Assembly (NCBI RefSeq): GCF_030814215.1
Contig: NZ_JAUSUT010000001.1
Span: 6,510,001-6,574,000 of the forward strand
Length of the DNA: 64,000 nucleotides
Reading direction: 5' to 3'
From: Amycolatopsis thermophila
GTDB lineage: Bacteria > Actinomycetota > Actinomycetes > Mycobacteriales > Pseudonocardiaceae
Shown: positions 51,816 to 60,194 of the stretch, piece after piece
Layout of the letters: each line of letters starts with the position of its first letter
How positions within the stretch are numbered: the stretch's first letter is position 1
Notes under the pieces: model-generated
Seen by the model: the letters and a program-made list of their open reading frames with translations, nothing else
Databases searched by the model: none
What the model was told of the DNA's origin: nothing
Program-made: the position numbers and the translations under genes

Positions 51816-52214
51816 TCACGACAGAACCTGAACTCCTGACAGGGTTTGGAAGGCCTCGTCGGCGGTGGCCAGTGGCAGTGATTCCACCATGCACTGCGCG
51901 GCGATCATCCGGTCGAACGGGTCCCGGTGCTGCCATTCCATGGACCCCGCGAGGAGGCTGTGCTCGTCGGTCACGGGAACGCTCTCCACCGCCAGCCGCT
52001 CAAGGTGCTGCCGGTAGGCGCGCACCAGGACCTCGGCCTGGGGCAGCTTGCCCAGGCGCTGCTTGGTCGCGATTTCCCAAGCCGAGGCCGCGGAGACGAA
52101 CAACTCCGTCCGCCGATCGGCGACTGCGGTGCGGACCGGGTCGGAAAGCCGGTCGGGTTCGGTCAACGCCCACAGCAGCACGTGCGTGTCGAGCATCAAT
52201 CGTCGGCGCGTCAC
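51816..52214 (-). CDS. vapC: VapC-like PIN-domain toxin
   Basis: 132 residues. PIN fold with the acidic site: Asp in MLDTHVLLWAL, Glu in SAASAWEIATKQRLGKL, Asp in HRDPFDRMIAAQ and LATADEAF. PIN toxins are Mg-dependent RNases that cut tRNA or rRNA; the target is unknown. The GTG start overlaps the antitoxin stop by four bases, which is classic toxin-antitoxin coupling. Confidence 0.9.
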   Translation of the reverse strand: MTRRRLMLDTHVLLWALTEPDRLSDPVRTAVADRRTELFVSAASAWEIATKQRLGKLPQAEVLVRAYRQHLERLAVESVPVTDEHSLLAGSMEWQHRDPFDRMIAAQCMVESLPLATADEAFQTLSGVQVLS

Positions 52215-52438
52215 GCCTCCCACGCCGCGAGCTCATCGTCGGGAAGCGGCTCGAAGAACGAGTCCGGAACGCGGTACGGCACGAAACCCAATTCCCTGTC
52301 CGGCGGCTCCTGAATCGGCACCAGCCGGGCCACCGGGACGTCCCCCCGCGCGATGACGACTTCCTCGCCCCGCTCGACGTCAGCCAGGATCGCGGACAGC
52401 CGCGTCTTGGCCTCCTGCACCTTCACCGTCCGCTCCAC
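52211..52438 (-). CDS. Phd/YefM-family antitoxin
   Basis: 75 residues from the GTG at 52438. VKVQEAKTRLSAILADVERGEEVVIARGDVPVARLVP is the DNA-binding Phd fold. The C-terminal tail (DRELGFVPYRVPDSFFEPLPDDELAAWE) would wrap and block the toxin. It begins only about 8 bases after a predicted -10 box, so a leaderless mRNA is likely. A dyad overlaps its promoter. Confidence 0.88.
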   Translation of the reverse strand: MERTVKVQEAKTRLSAILADVERGEEVVIARGDVPVARLVPIQEPPDRELGFVPYRVPDSFFEPLPDDELAAWEA

Positions 52439-52445
52439 GCCACCC

Positions 52446-52483
52446 ACGCTACTTGACCAACCAAGACTAGTCAACGTTGGTCA
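52446..52483 (-). promoter_or_regulatory. Toxin-antitoxin promoter with overlapping dyad
   Basis: On the minus strand, -35 TTGACT (52474-52469), a 17-base spacer and -10-like TAGCGT (52451-52446) precede the antitoxin GTG. The inverted repeat TGACCAAC...GTTGGTCA (52454-52461 and 52476-52483) spans the promoter, suitable for autorepression by the antitoxin. Confidence 0.6.
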
Positions 52484-52491
52484 CCTCGGTG

Positions 52492-53049
52492 TCAGGCCGG
52501 TGATGACCGATGTTCGTGGTGGTCGAGGCGGTGATGTGCGCGGTCCCGCTCGAGCAGCTGCCGAATGCCCCAGGTGGTTCCGCAACCTCGGTCCCATGTC
52601 CAGCGAGTCCGCCGCGAAGCTGTTGCAGGAGCAGTACCAGGACGCGGTGGACAAATTCGCCGCGCCCTGGCCTCGCGGTAGTTGTCCCGGCCCGGGTGCT
52701 CCCCCGAGATGACGCGGAAGTACTCGACCAGCCTGTCGAGCGCGACGGGCAGGTCCAGAACCTCGGCTGTGCCGTCGGCCTGCAGGTACGGCCGTTCCAG
52801 TCGTCGGACGAGACGCACACCGACACGCGGGCGTCCCTGCGTCCGTCCGCGCGTCCCCACCGCGTTCCCGAAGTCGAACGCCGACGTGCTCGGCGCGGAG
52901 GCGAGAGTGGGCGCGGAACCACCAAACCGCACAGCCAGACCGACGAGCACCGGGTTCGCGGTCAACCCGACCAGGCCCAGCAGCGTGACGAGGACGACCG
53001 CGGCCCCAACCCGGCCCGACAACCGGCAGAGCGCGAGCAGCACCACCAC
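52492..53049 (-). CDS. Uncertain hypothetical membrane or secreted protein
   Basis: Up to 185 residues. The N-terminus VVLLALCRLSGRVGAAVVLVTLLGLVGLTANPVL is a plausible signal or membrane helix, and the middle (ADGTAEVLDLPVALDRLVEYFRVISGEHPG) looks like real protein. The last 60 residues are Arg/Trp/Thr-rich and probably out of frame. A short plus-strand stretch at 52596 (MSSESAAKLLQEQYQDAVDK) also looks natural, so this region may hold overlapping gene remnants. From 53050 to 53323 I see no gene. Confidence 0.35.
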   Translation of the reverse strand: MVVLLALCRLSGRVGAAVVLVTLLGLVGLTANPVLVGLAVRFGGSAPTLASAPSTSAFDFGNAVGTRGRTQGRPRVGVRLVRRLERPYLQADGTAEVLDLPVALDRLVEYFRVISGEHPGRDNYREARARRICPPRPGTAPATASRRTRWTWDRGCGTTWGIRQLLERDRAHHRLDHHEHRSSPA

Positions 53050-53323
53050 CGTCGCCGACGCCGGGTCACATGACAGTGCCCGGCATCGGTATCACTCCTC
53101 GTTTCGGTGGTGATTCCAGCGGCGAGCGTGCTGGTGTCGATCACGAACCGGCGTTAACCGGGCGAGCTCGCCGACCCGCGGCACCTGCCCGGCGGGGTGT
53201 CCGGCGCGTAACTGCACAAACCACCGAGCCACCAACGGTTCACCGTGCCAGCGTCCCCAGCAGTACCGGGATGACGACCGAACCCGGGACCCAGGTGGTA
53301 CCCAGCCACCGGACGCTGGACGT

Positions 53324-54922
53324 TCAGCCCGCCGCCAGTGCCCGCCTGGCCTCCTCCTCGCAGTCGGACGTCGTGGCTGTCGCCAGGGAGGCTCCGACCG
53401 TCTGGATCGCCGCCGGGTTCATCGACAGGCTGGTCATCCCGAGGCCGACCAGGACGCGCGCCAGCCGCGGGTCCGCGGCCGCTTCCCCGCAGACCCCGGC
53501 CGGCTTGCCAGCTGCCCGGGCGGCGTCGCCGATCAGCTGGATCAGCCGGAGCAGAGCCGGCTGCCACGGGTCGTTGAGGCTCGCCACCGCACCGAGCTGC
53601 CGGTCGGCGGCAAAGGTGTACTGCGCGAGGTCGTTGGTGCCGACCGAGACGAAGTCGGCCACCTCCAGGATCTCCCCGGCGGCCAGGGCCGCGGCGGGAA
53701 CCTCGATCATCACCCCGGCCCGCGCGATCCCCGCGGCCCGGGCCCGCCGCGTGAACCAGTCCGCCTCCTGCGGGGTCGCCACCATCGGCGCCATCACCGA
53801 CACCTCGGCACCCGAATCGGCCGCCGCGGCGGCGATCGCTTCCAGCTGGCGGTCCAGCACGTCCGGCCGTTCGAAGGCGACACGCAGTCCGCGCACCCCC
53901 AGGGCCGGGTTCGGTTCGGGCTCCGGGACGAGGAACGCGAGCGGTTTGTCCGCCCCGGCGTCGAGCGTCCGGACCACCACGGGCTTGCCAGCGAACGGCG
54001 TCAGCACCGCGGTGTAGGCAGCCCGTTGCTCGGCAACGGAGGGCTCGGCGGGTGCGTCCAGGTAGCAGAACTCGGTGCGGAACAACCCCACACCTTCGGC
54101 CCCGGCCGCCGCGGCCGCGCGGGCGTCCGCGACGGAGCCGACGTTGCCGAGGATCTTGACGCGGTGCCCGTCCGCGGTGGCACCGACACCGTTCCAGTCC
54201 GCCGACGCCGGCCGACCCGCGACCAGCACCGGCGCGCGGGGATCGGCGGGCTCGACGATCCCGCTGTCCCCGTCGACGAGGAGTGCCTCGGCGTCGAGTT
54301 CCAGCACGCCGCGCACCGCCACGACCGCGGGGATCCCCAGGGCCCGCGCGAGGATCGCGGTGTGGCTGGTCGGCCCGCCCTGTTCGGTCACCAGCGCGAG
54401 AACCTTGTCGGGGTCGAGCCCCGCCGTGTCGGCCGGGGCGAGATCGCGGGCGACGAGCACGCTCGGCGAGGACACCTCCGGCACGCCCGGTGGCTCGACG
54501 CCGAGCAGTTCGGCGACGATGCGGTCCCGCACGTCCTGGATGTCGCGCACCCGCTCGGCGAGGTATCCACCGGCGGCGGCCAGCGACCGGGCGAACCCGT
54601 CCGCGGCTTCGTACACCGCACGCGGCGCGGGCACGCCTTCCACGGTGACCAGCCGTTCGGCCTCAGCGACCAGTCCGGGATCGTTCGCCATCGCCGCCGT
54701 CGTGAACAGGATGTCCGCCGGTTCGCCGTTCGCCGCGGCGGCGAGCTTCTCGAGCCGCTGCGCGACAGCCGCCGCGGCGGGCGCGATCCGGGCCGCCTCG
54801 GCCGCGGGATCGGCGGGCGCCGGGGTGCGCGGAGGTTCGCCCAGCGATTCGGTGACCCGCACCGCGGGACCACTCGCACGCCCCGGGCTCACCGCGACCC
54901 CGGACAGCCTCGTTTCCAGCAT
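53324..54922 (-). CDS. ptsI: PTS enzyme I (phosphoenolpyruvate-protein phosphotransferase)
   Basis: 532 residues. It transfers phosphate from PEP to HPr. The phospho-histidine is in GGPTSHTAIL (about 187), the PEP-binding barrel shows GLFRTEFCYLDAP, ADKPLAFLVPEPEPNPALGVRGLR and MIEVPAA, and the active-site Cys region is GVCGEAAADP. The protein is slightly shorter than the usual 560-570 residues. It is the third gene of a ptsH-sorC-ptsI operon placed beside sugar-specific EII genes, so the cluster carries its own general PTS proteins. Confidence 0.95.
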   Translation of the reverse strand: MLETRLSGVAVSPGRASGPAVRVTESLGEPPRTPAPADPAAEAARIAPAAAAVAQRLEKLAAAANGEPADILFTTAAMANDPGLVAEAERLVTVEGVPAPRAVYEAADGFARSLAAAGGYLAERVRDIQDVRDRIVAELLGVEPPGVPEVSSPSVLVARDLAPADTAGLDPDKVLALVTEQGGPTSHTAILARALGIPAVVAVRGVLELDAEALLVDGDSGIVEPADPRAPVLVAGRPASADWNGVGATADGHRVKILGNVGSVADARAAAAAGAEGVGLFRTEFCYLDAPAEPSVAEQRAAYTAVLTPFAGKPVVVRTLDAGADKPLAFLVPEPEPNPALGVRGLRVAFERPDVLDRQLEAIAAAAADSGAEVSVMAPMVATPQEADWFTRRARAAGIARAGVMIEVPAAALAAGEILEVADFVSVGTNDLAQYTFAADRQLGAVASLNDPWQPALLRLIQLIGDAARAAGKPAGVCGEAAADPRLARVLVGLGMTSLSMNPAAIQTVGASLATATTSDCEEEARRALAAG

Positions 54923-54934
54923 GCACAACACCTT

Positions 54935-55876
54935 TCAGTCGAGCAGTGCACCGGCCAGCGACTGGTCGCAGATCAGCACATCGAGCACACCGGTGCGCAA
55001 CGCACCCAGCGTGCCGCGCGCCTTCTCCGTCCCGGCCGCGACACCCGCAACCGTGGGGATGCCGGCCAGGTCGGCGAACGACGTGCTGATCACCCGGTCG
55101 TCCACCGGTCCGGGCACCGGATGCCCGTCGGCGTCGAAGAACCGGGCGCAGAAGTCGCCCACCGGGTGGTGGCCTTCGAACTCGTCACGTTCCTCCGGCG
55201 TCAGCTCCATGGCCTCCAGCAGGGCCGCTGAGGACCCCACACCCACGCTGCCGATGCCGACGACCGCGACGTGCACCTTGCGCGCCCGGTCCAGCGCGTC
55301 CCGGATGGACGGTTCGGCGAGCAGGATGTCCCGTCCCGCCTTGGAAGTCAACAGCGCGGGCGCGTGCAGGAGCTGGAAGCGACCGCCGAGGCGCGCGGCC
55401 AGGTCGCGGACCAGTTCCTCGCCGGTGATCGCGGATTCGACCGACGACAGGCCGCCCACCAGCGGCAGCACCTCGACGTCGAGCACGCTCTCCTCGGGCA
55501 CCTGCTGCACGACCGCCTGCAGGCTGCGCCCCCACGACACCCCGACCCGCTGCCCGGAGTGCAGGTTCTCCAGCAGCCAGCGGGCGCCCAGCTCACCGAC
55601 GCGCGGCAGCGGGCGCTCCCCCGCGGCGTTTTCCGCGACCCGGCAGTCGCGCAACCCGAACCGGGCGGCGAGCTCGCCCTCGGTGTCCAGGTCTCGTCCG
55701 GCGGGGTCGTTGATGCGGATCTGCACGATGCCGCGTTCCCTGGCCGCGGTCAGCATCCGGGACACGCTGGAGCGGCTCACGCCGAGTGTCTCGGCGATCT
55801 GGTGCTGGGAGCGGCCTTCCTCGTAGTACAGCCGCGCGGCCTTGACCAGCAGCTGCTGTTCGCGGGGCGGCGGCAT
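54935..55876 (-). CDS. SorC/DeoR-type sugar-responsive regulator
   Basis: 313 residues. The N-terminal helix-turn-helix (LVKAARLYYEEGRSQHQIAETLGVSRSSVSRMLTAARERGIVQI, about 9-52) is followed by the SorC sugar-phosphate-binding domain (SGQRVGVSWGRSLQAVVQQVP, VLPLVGGLSS, AVVGIGSVGVGSSAAL, GVAAGTEKARGTLGAL). The start overlaps the ptsH stop by one base. Palindromes TGCAC-N4-GTGCA found before both divergent operons and before the downstream catabolic genes are the expected operators. The effector should be the phosphorylated polyol. Confidence 0.93.
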   Translation of the reverse strand: MPPPREQQLLVKAARLYYEEGRSQHQIAETLGVSRSSVSRMLTAARERGIVQIRINDPAGRDLDTEGELAARFGLRDCRVAENAAGERPLPRVGELGARWLLENLHSGQRVGVSWGRSLQAVVQQVPEESVLDVEVLPLVGGLSSVESAITGEELVRDLAARLGGRFQLLHAPALLTSKAGRDILLAEPSIRDALDRARKVHVAVVGIGSVGVGSSAALLEAMELTPEERDEFEGHHPVGDFCARFFDADGHPVPGPVDDRVISTSFADLAGIPTVAGVAAGTEKARGTLGALRTGVLDVLICDQSLAGALLD

Positions 55877-56139
55877 CAGGCGTCCGCAGTGGACACCAGC
55901 CGGGACAGCTCGGCGAGTGTCGCCTCGGCGTTGTCGCCCTCGGCGCTGATCACGACCTCCTCGCCGTGCCCGATCGCCAGGCCCAGCACCGAAAGCATGC
56001 TGCGCGCGTCGACCGGGTCCGCACCGGGGCGGGCGATCGAGACCGGTCCGCCGTGCCGGGCCGCGGCCTTGACGAACTGGCTCGCGGGACGGGCGTGCAG
56101 ACCGACCGGCGAGGCGATCCGGACTGTGATCTCAGGCAT
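55876..56139 (-). CDS. ptsH: PTS phosphocarrier protein HPr
   Basis: 87 residues, typical HPr length. The phospho-accepting His is residue 15 in GLHARPASQFV. A serine region (ARSMLSVLGL) is in the usual regulatory position, though an HPr-kinase role is not known in actinobacteria. ATG at 56139 with AAGGAG upstream. First gene of the operon that also encodes SorC and EI. It lies opposite the EII operon with a SorC-like palindrome between them. Confidence 0.95.
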   Translation of the reverse strand: MPEITVRIASPVGLHARPASQFVKAAARHGGPVSIARPGADPVDARSMLSVLGLAIGHGEEVVISAEGDNAEATLAELSRLVSTADA

Positions 56140-56216
56140 GTCGCTCCTTCGCATTGGGGGTTGTGAGCCGCTGGACCGGCATGTTACACACATCACTGTC
56201 AAACGTGAAGAAGAAC

Positions 56217-56230
56217 TGCACAAATGTGCG
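56217..56230. promoter_or_regulatory. SorC-like operator between ptsH and the EII operon
   Basis: TGCACAAATGTGCG, one base from a perfect palindrome. It is the same motif as at 58768 and 58850. It lies 78 bases before ptsH and 36 bases before the EIIC start. Confidence 0.6.
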
Positions 56231-56266
56231 CACGCGTTTGCTCAGGGGGCCGACAAGGAGGAAATT

Positions 56267-56902
56267 ATGGAGGAGCTTGCTGTAATGGCGCAGCAGGCGG
56301 ACACCGGGTCCAGTTCCGGTCCCCTCGGTGTCCTCGAGTGGCTCGGCAGCCACTTCATCGGGTTGTTCAACGCCTCCGGCAAGCAGTTCGTGAGCCTGGT
56401 GACCGGAATCCTGCCCACTCTGATCGTCCTGCTGACCGCGATGTACGCGATCACGACGTTCATCGGTGAGCAGCGCGTCACCAGGGCGGTCCGCTGGTCG
56501 GCGCGGTGGTGGATCACCCGCTACACGATCATGCCGATCCTGGCCGTGCTGATGCTGACCAACCCGATGGCCTACTCGTTCGGCCGGTTCCTGCCGGAAC
56601 GGCACAAGCCCGCGTTCTACGACTCGGCGGTGTCGTTCGTGCACCCGGTGACCACGTTCTTCCCCTACGCCAACGCCGGCGAGCTGTTCGTGTGGCTGGG
56701 CGTGGCCAACGGGGTGGCCCAACTGGGACAGTCGACCGTGCCGCTGGCGTTGCGGTACTTCCTGGTCGGCATCGTGGTGATCTTCATCCGGGGCGTGGTG
56801 ACCGAGCGGATCACCGCGTTCATGATCAAGCGGACGGGGCGGACCGAGGTGTTCGCGGACTTCGACCGGCAGTTCGAGGCGGCCAAGGGGGGTGCGAAAT
56901 GA
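56267..56902 (+). CDS. srlA: PTS glucitol/sorbitol-type EIIC component
   Basis: 211 residues with AAGGAGG before the ATG. Family signature: about four membrane helices, FVSLVTGILPTLIVLLTAMYAI, ARWWITRYTIMPILAVLMLTNPMAYSFGRFLPE, FYDSAVSFVHPVTTFFPYANAGELFVWLGV and ALRYFLVGIVVIFIRGVVTE. This is the first membrane subunit of the GutA/SrlA permease. It overlaps the EIIBC gene by four bases. The family is named for sorbitol, but members also carry other polyols. Confidence 0.93.
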   Translation: MEELAVMAQQADTGSSSGPLGVLEWLGSHFIGLFNASGKQFVSLVTGILPTLIVLLTAMYAITTFIGEQRVTRAVRWSARWWITRYTIMPILAVLMLTNPMAYSFGRFLPERHKPAFYDSAVSFVHPVTTFFPYANAGELFVWLGVANGVAQLGQSTVPLALRYFLVGIVVIFIRGVVTERITAFMIKRTGRTEVFADFDRQFEAAKGGAK

Positions 56903-57933
56903 CCGAAACCCACACCTCCCGCGCGGTGTTCGTCCGCGCCGGTGAAGGCGGCTGGGGCAAGGGCCTGCTGCTGCGGACCGACGGCAAACGCGACAAGGTC
57001 CTGTCCGTGACGGGCGGCGGCATCCACCCGGTGGCGGCCCGGATCGCCGAGCTGATCGGCGCGGAGGCCGTCGACGGGTTCCGCACGTCCGTGCCCGACG
57101 ACGAAGTGGTCGCCGCGGTGATCAACTGCGGCGGCACGGCCCGGATCGGGGTCTACCCGCGCAAGGGACTGCCCACTGTGGACGTCTACCCGGGCGCGCC
57201 GGGTGGTCCGCTGGCGAAGTTCATCACCGAGGAGCTGTTCGTCTCGGCCGTCGGCGTCAAGGAGATCACCGAGGCGGACAGCGACGCGCCGGCCGCCGGT
57301 GGGACGCCGCCGAAGGTGCCGCCACGGGAAGAACGCCCGTCGGCCCGCGATGTCGCGGCGACGGTCACCGGCGGGCAGTCGACCGGGTTCGGGCGGGCGT
57401 TCGATTCGGTGTCCGGGGTGTTCGTCAAGTTCGGGTCGGCCGTCGGCTCGTTCGTGAACACCATGCTGGCCTCCGGTCGCCAGACGGTGGAGCTGACCCT
57501 CACCACGATCCTGCCGTTCATGGCCTACGTCAGCCTGCTGCTGGGCATCGTGAACTACACCGGCATCGCCCGCGGCATCGCGAACGTGCTGTCCCCGATC
57601 GCGAGCAACCCGCTCGGGCTGGTCGTGATCTCGCTCGTGGTGTCGCTGCCGTTCCTGTCCCCCATCCTCGGACCGGGGGCGGCGATCGCGCAGGTGGTCG
57701 GCACGCTGATGGGCAGCCAGATCGCGATCGGCGCGCTGCCGGTGCAGTACGCGCTGCCGACGCTGTTCGCGATCAACGGCCAGGTGGGCTGCGACTTCAT
57801 CCCGGTCGGCCTCGCGCTGGGCGAGGCGAAACCCGAGACCGTCGCGGTCGGCACCCCCGCGGTGCTGATCAGCCGCTTGATCACGGCGCCACTGGCGGTC
57901 ATCATCGCCTGGGGCGCGAGCTTCGGACTGTGA
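56899..57933 (+). CDS. srlE: PTS glucitol/sorbitol-type EIIBC component
   Basis: 344 residues. The EIIB domain (about 1-125) has the phospho-Cys at residue 77 in AAVINCGGTARIGVYP. A Pro-rich linker (about 130-165) leads to the C-terminal membrane domain (TILPFMAYVSLLLGIVNYTGI, ASNPLGLVVISLVVSLPFLSPILGPGAAIAQ, FAINGQVGCDFIPVGLALGEAKPE). Together with srlA and srlB this makes a complete EII complex that phosphorylates a polyol during uptake. Confidence 0.94.
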   Translation: MTETHTSRAVFVRAGEGGWGKGLLLRTDGKRDKVLSVTGGGIHPVAARIAELIGAEAVDGFRTSVPDDEVVAAVINCGGTARIGVYPRKGLPTVDVYPGAPGGPLAKFITEELFVSAVGVKEITEADSDAPAAGGTPPKVPPREERPSARDVAATVTGGQSTGFGRAFDSVSGVFVKFGSAVGSFVNTMLASGRQTVELTLTTILPFMAYVSLLLGIVNYTGIARGIANVLSPIASNPLGLVVISLVVSLPFLSPILGPGAAIAQVVGTLMGSQIAIGALPVQYALPTLFAINGQVGCDFIPVGLALGEAKPETVAVGTPAVLISRLITAPLAVIIAWGASFGL

Positions 57934-57943
57934 GGTGTCGACG

Positions 57944-58321
57944 ATGACTGTGTACTACGAGAGCACGATCCTGCGAGCCGGCGAAGAGGCGCAGGACATG
58001 GTGGACGGCGGCGTGGTGATCCTCTACGCCGATCCGATCCCGGACGCGCTGGAAAGCGTCAGCGTCGTGCACTCCCCCGCCGCGAAACCGGAACGAGAGG
58101 TGCGCGTCGGCGACATCTTCCGGCTCGGTGACGCGGAGATCGAACTGACCGCGGTCGGTGAGCGCGCCCACGAGAACCTGCAGACGCTCGGGCACATCGT
58201 GGTGTACCTCAACCCGGACGAGGGCACGACCCTGCTGCCCGGCGCGGTGCACGGCAAGGGGACGGTGTCGCTGCCGGCCGCCGGGGCGACGCTGTCGCTG
58301 AGCGGCGGGAGTCCGACGTGA
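57944..58321 (+). CDS. srlB: PTS glucitol/sorbitol-type EIIA component
   Basis: 125 residues from the ATG at 57944 (GAGG upstream; a GTG at 57935 is in frame). The likely phospho-His is residue 43 in SVVHSPAAKPE; the remainder (VGDIFRLGDAEIELTAVGERAHENLQTLGHIVVYLN) matches GutB/SrlB. It passes phosphate from HPr to the EIIB domain. The stop overlaps the gutM start (GTGA). Confidence 0.93.
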   Translation: MTVYYESTILRAGEEAQDMVDGGVVILYADPIPDALESVSVVHSPAAKPEREVRVGDIFRLGDAEIELTAVGERAHENLQTLGHIVVYLNPDEGTTLLPGAVHGKGTVSLPAAGATLSLSGGSPT

Positions 58322-58707
58322 CCTGGCAGGCCGCCGCGTTCCTGGTGGCCGGGTTCGTGGTGGCGGGTTTCTTCAGCTACCGGCAGCACGTGCGGTACGC
58401 CCGGGTGGTCAACCAGGTCGCGACGGAGGAGAACCGGGCCGGCGTACTGCTGGTGACCGGGCGGGCCAAGGGCAAACTGCGCGGCGCGGTGGTCCTGCTC
58501 GTGGTCGACCGGGGGCGGAACACGGTGACCAGGGCCCTGGCCATGGAGGGCGCCTCGGTGTTCGCCAGGTTCCGGGAACGTCCGGAGCTGACCGGCCCGC
58601 TCGGCGCCCTCGCCGACCGGGCTCCCTCGAAGGCCGTGGCCAAGGCAGCGGCCGACGCGCTGACGATGGTGTCCCGGCTGACCGCGGGGCAACGCGCGGC
58701 CGCCTGA
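58318..58707 (+). CDS. gutM: GutM-family glucitol-operon protein
   Basis: 129 residues. An N-terminal hydrophobic helix (AAAFLVAGFVVAGFFSY) is followed by YRQHVRYARVVNQVATEENRAGVLLVTGRAKGKLRGAVVLLVVD, matching the GutM (SrlM) family, which activates glucitol operons in enterobacteria. Here it is membrane-anchored and lies after EIIA, as in other actinobacterial clusters. GTG start; it ends ten bases before a strong terminator. Confidence 0.87.
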   Translation: MTWQAAAFLVAGFVVAGFFSYRQHVRYARVVNQVATEENRAGVLLVTGRAKGKLRGAVVLLVVDRGRNTVTRALAMEGASVFARFRERPELTGPLGALADRAPSKAVAKAAADALTMVSRLTAGQRAAA

Positions 58708-58716
58708 TTCTCCGGG

Positions 58717-58754
58717 AAAAGGGGCCGGCTTCCACCTGGAAGCCGGCCCCTTTT
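58717..58754 (+). terminator. Strong rho-independent-like terminator after gutM
   Basis: A perfect 18-bp stem, from AAAAGGGGCCGGCTTCCA to its complement ending in CCCCTTTT, with a 2-base loop. The symmetric A and T runs make it bidirectional. It separates the PTS operon from the catabolic operon. Confidence 0.92.
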
Positions 58755-58767
58755 CCGTTTCCGGTTC

Positions 58768-58781
58768 TGCACGAATGTGCA
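58768..58781. promoter_or_regulatory. SorC-like operator 1 before the catabolic operon
   Basis: TGCACGAATGTGCA, a perfect 5-bp-armed palindrome (TGCAC-GAAT-GTGCA). It lies 101 bases upstream of the DRL-like gene. Confidence 0.65.
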
Positions 58782-58849
58782 GATATTGCGAAGACTTGTG
58801 CTGATTCCCGGCGCCGTGGTACCAAGATGTCACTGAAGTGCATATGACG

Positions 58850-58863
58850 TGCACATTTGTGCA
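58850..58863. promoter_or_regulatory. SorC-like operator 2 before the catabolic operon
   Basis: TGCACATTTGTGCA, a perfect palindrome (TGCACA-TT-TGTGCA) 18 bases before the ATG. A GTGCA half-site lies just upstream at 58838. Two sites about 80 bases apart suggest repression or looping by SorC. Confidence 0.68.
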
Positions 58864-58881
58864 AACGGGGAAGGTGTCGAG

Positions 58882-60183
58882 ATGAGCTACGTCGATCGGC
58901 TGCGGGCCCGGGAACGCGAACTGGGCCGGCCGGTCCGCATCGGGCTGGTGGGCGCGGGCCAGATGGGGCTGGGTTTCGTCGTGCAGGCCGCCCGGATCGA
59001 CGGCATGGAGGTCGCCGCCATCGCCGACATCGCCCCAGACCGCGGGGTGCGGGCCTTCGCGCGCGCCGGCCGCGGTGACGTCCGGACGGACGGGGACCTG
59101 GCGAGCGCGGTGGAGCGGGGACAGGCGGTCGTGGTCGACGACGCGCTGGCCCTGACCCACCTGCCGGTCGACGTGATCGTCGACGCGAGCGGCGTGCCCG
59201 AGGTCGGCGCCCGGGTCGCGTTCGCGGGCCTGCTGGCGGGCAAGGACATCGCGCTGCTCAACGTGGAATGCGACGTCACCGTCGGCCTGCTGCTGTCCCG
59301 GATGGCCGCCGGTCTCGGCCGCGTCTACACGGTCTGCCGCGGCGACGAACCCGTGGAGTGCAAGGCCCTCGTGGACTACGCGCGCGACATCGGCTTCACG
59401 GTGGTGTGCGCCGGAAAGGGCAAGAACAACCCGCTCGACCCGACGGCCACGCCGGACTCGGTCGCCGCCGAGGCCGCCGCGAAGGGCATGAACCCGCACA
59501 TGCTCGCCAGCTTCGTGGACGGCTCGAAGACCATGATCGAGATGGCCGCCCTCGCCAACGGTGTCGACCTGCGGGTGAGCCGCCGCGGCATGACCGGCCC
59601 GTACTCCACTGTGGACGATCTGGGCAAGATCTTCCGCCCCGAGGCCGACGGCGGGCAGCTGCCGGAGGCCGGTGTCGTCGACTACTGCACCGGTCCGGTC
59701 GCGCCGGGCGTGTTCGTGATCGGGCACTGCGACGATCCGGTGGTCGTCGAGGAGATGGCTTACCTCGGCATGGGCCCGGGCCCGTACTACACCTTCTACC
59801 GCCCCTACCACCTGGCCAGCGTGGAGGCGCCGCTGTCGGTCGCGCAGGCGGTGCTCGACCGGACCCCCAGCCTCGCCCCCGTCGCGTGGAACGCGGAAGT
59901 GCTGGCCGTGGCGAAGCGGGACCTGGTGGCGGGCGAGCTGGTCGACGGCATCGGTGGCGAGACCGTCTACGGCATCACCGATTCCGCCGAGGCGGCCCGG
60001 GAGGGCGGCCACGTGCCGCTCGGCCTGGTCAGCGGCGCCCGCGTGCTGCGCGACGTGCCCGCCGGCACCGTGCTGACCTCGGCCGACGTCGCGATCGACG
60101 AGACCACCACGATCGCGTCCCTGCGGCGGCTGCAGGACCGGCTCCTGCAGGGCGAGCCCGTGCGGGACCTGGTCGCGGCCTGA
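58882..60183 (+). CDS. DRL/SAF-family NAD(P)H-dependent oxidoreductase (DXR-like)
   Basis: 433 residues from the ATG at 58882 with GGAAGG upstream. Rossmann domain with [12 protein letters not shown] (about 21-32), then the family segment [16 protein letters not shown] and [21 protein letters not shown], and a C-terminal SAF-like domain ([29 protein letters not shown]). This is the homoserine-dehydrogenase-like family to which Brucella DRL belongs, an enzyme that converts 1-deoxyxylulose 5-phosphate to methylerythritol phosphate. Members in sugar operons may act on other polyol phosphates. It is first in the catabolic operon. Confidence 0.83.
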   Translation: MSYVDRLRARERELGRPVRIGLVGAGQMGLGFVVQAARIDGMEVAAIADIAPDRGVRAFARAGRGDVRTDGDLASAVERGQAVVVDDALALTHLPVDVIVDASGVPEVGARVAFAGLLAGKDIALLNVECDVTVGLLLSRMAAGLGRVYTVCRGDEPVECKALVDYARDIGFTVVCAGKGKNNPLDPTATPDSVAAEAAAKGMNPHMLASFVDGSKTMIEMAALANGVDLRVSRRGMTGPYSTVDDLGKIFRPEADGGQLPEAGVVDYCTGPVAPGVFVIGHCDDPVVVEEMAYLGMGPGPYYTFYRPYHLASVEAPLSVAQAVLDRTPSLAPVAWNAEVLAVAKRDLVAGELVDGIGGETVYGITDSAEAAREGGHVPLGLVSGARVLRDVPAGTVLTSADVAIDETTTIASLRRLQDRLLQGEPVRDLVAA

Positions 60184-60194
60184 AGGAGATGAGG

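Noticed and set aside
52596..52680. Small plus-strand peptide MSSESAAKLLQEQYQDAVDK and following residues
   Set aside because: Looks natural but ends in low-quality sequence and has no ribosome-binding site. It is too short to call a gene.
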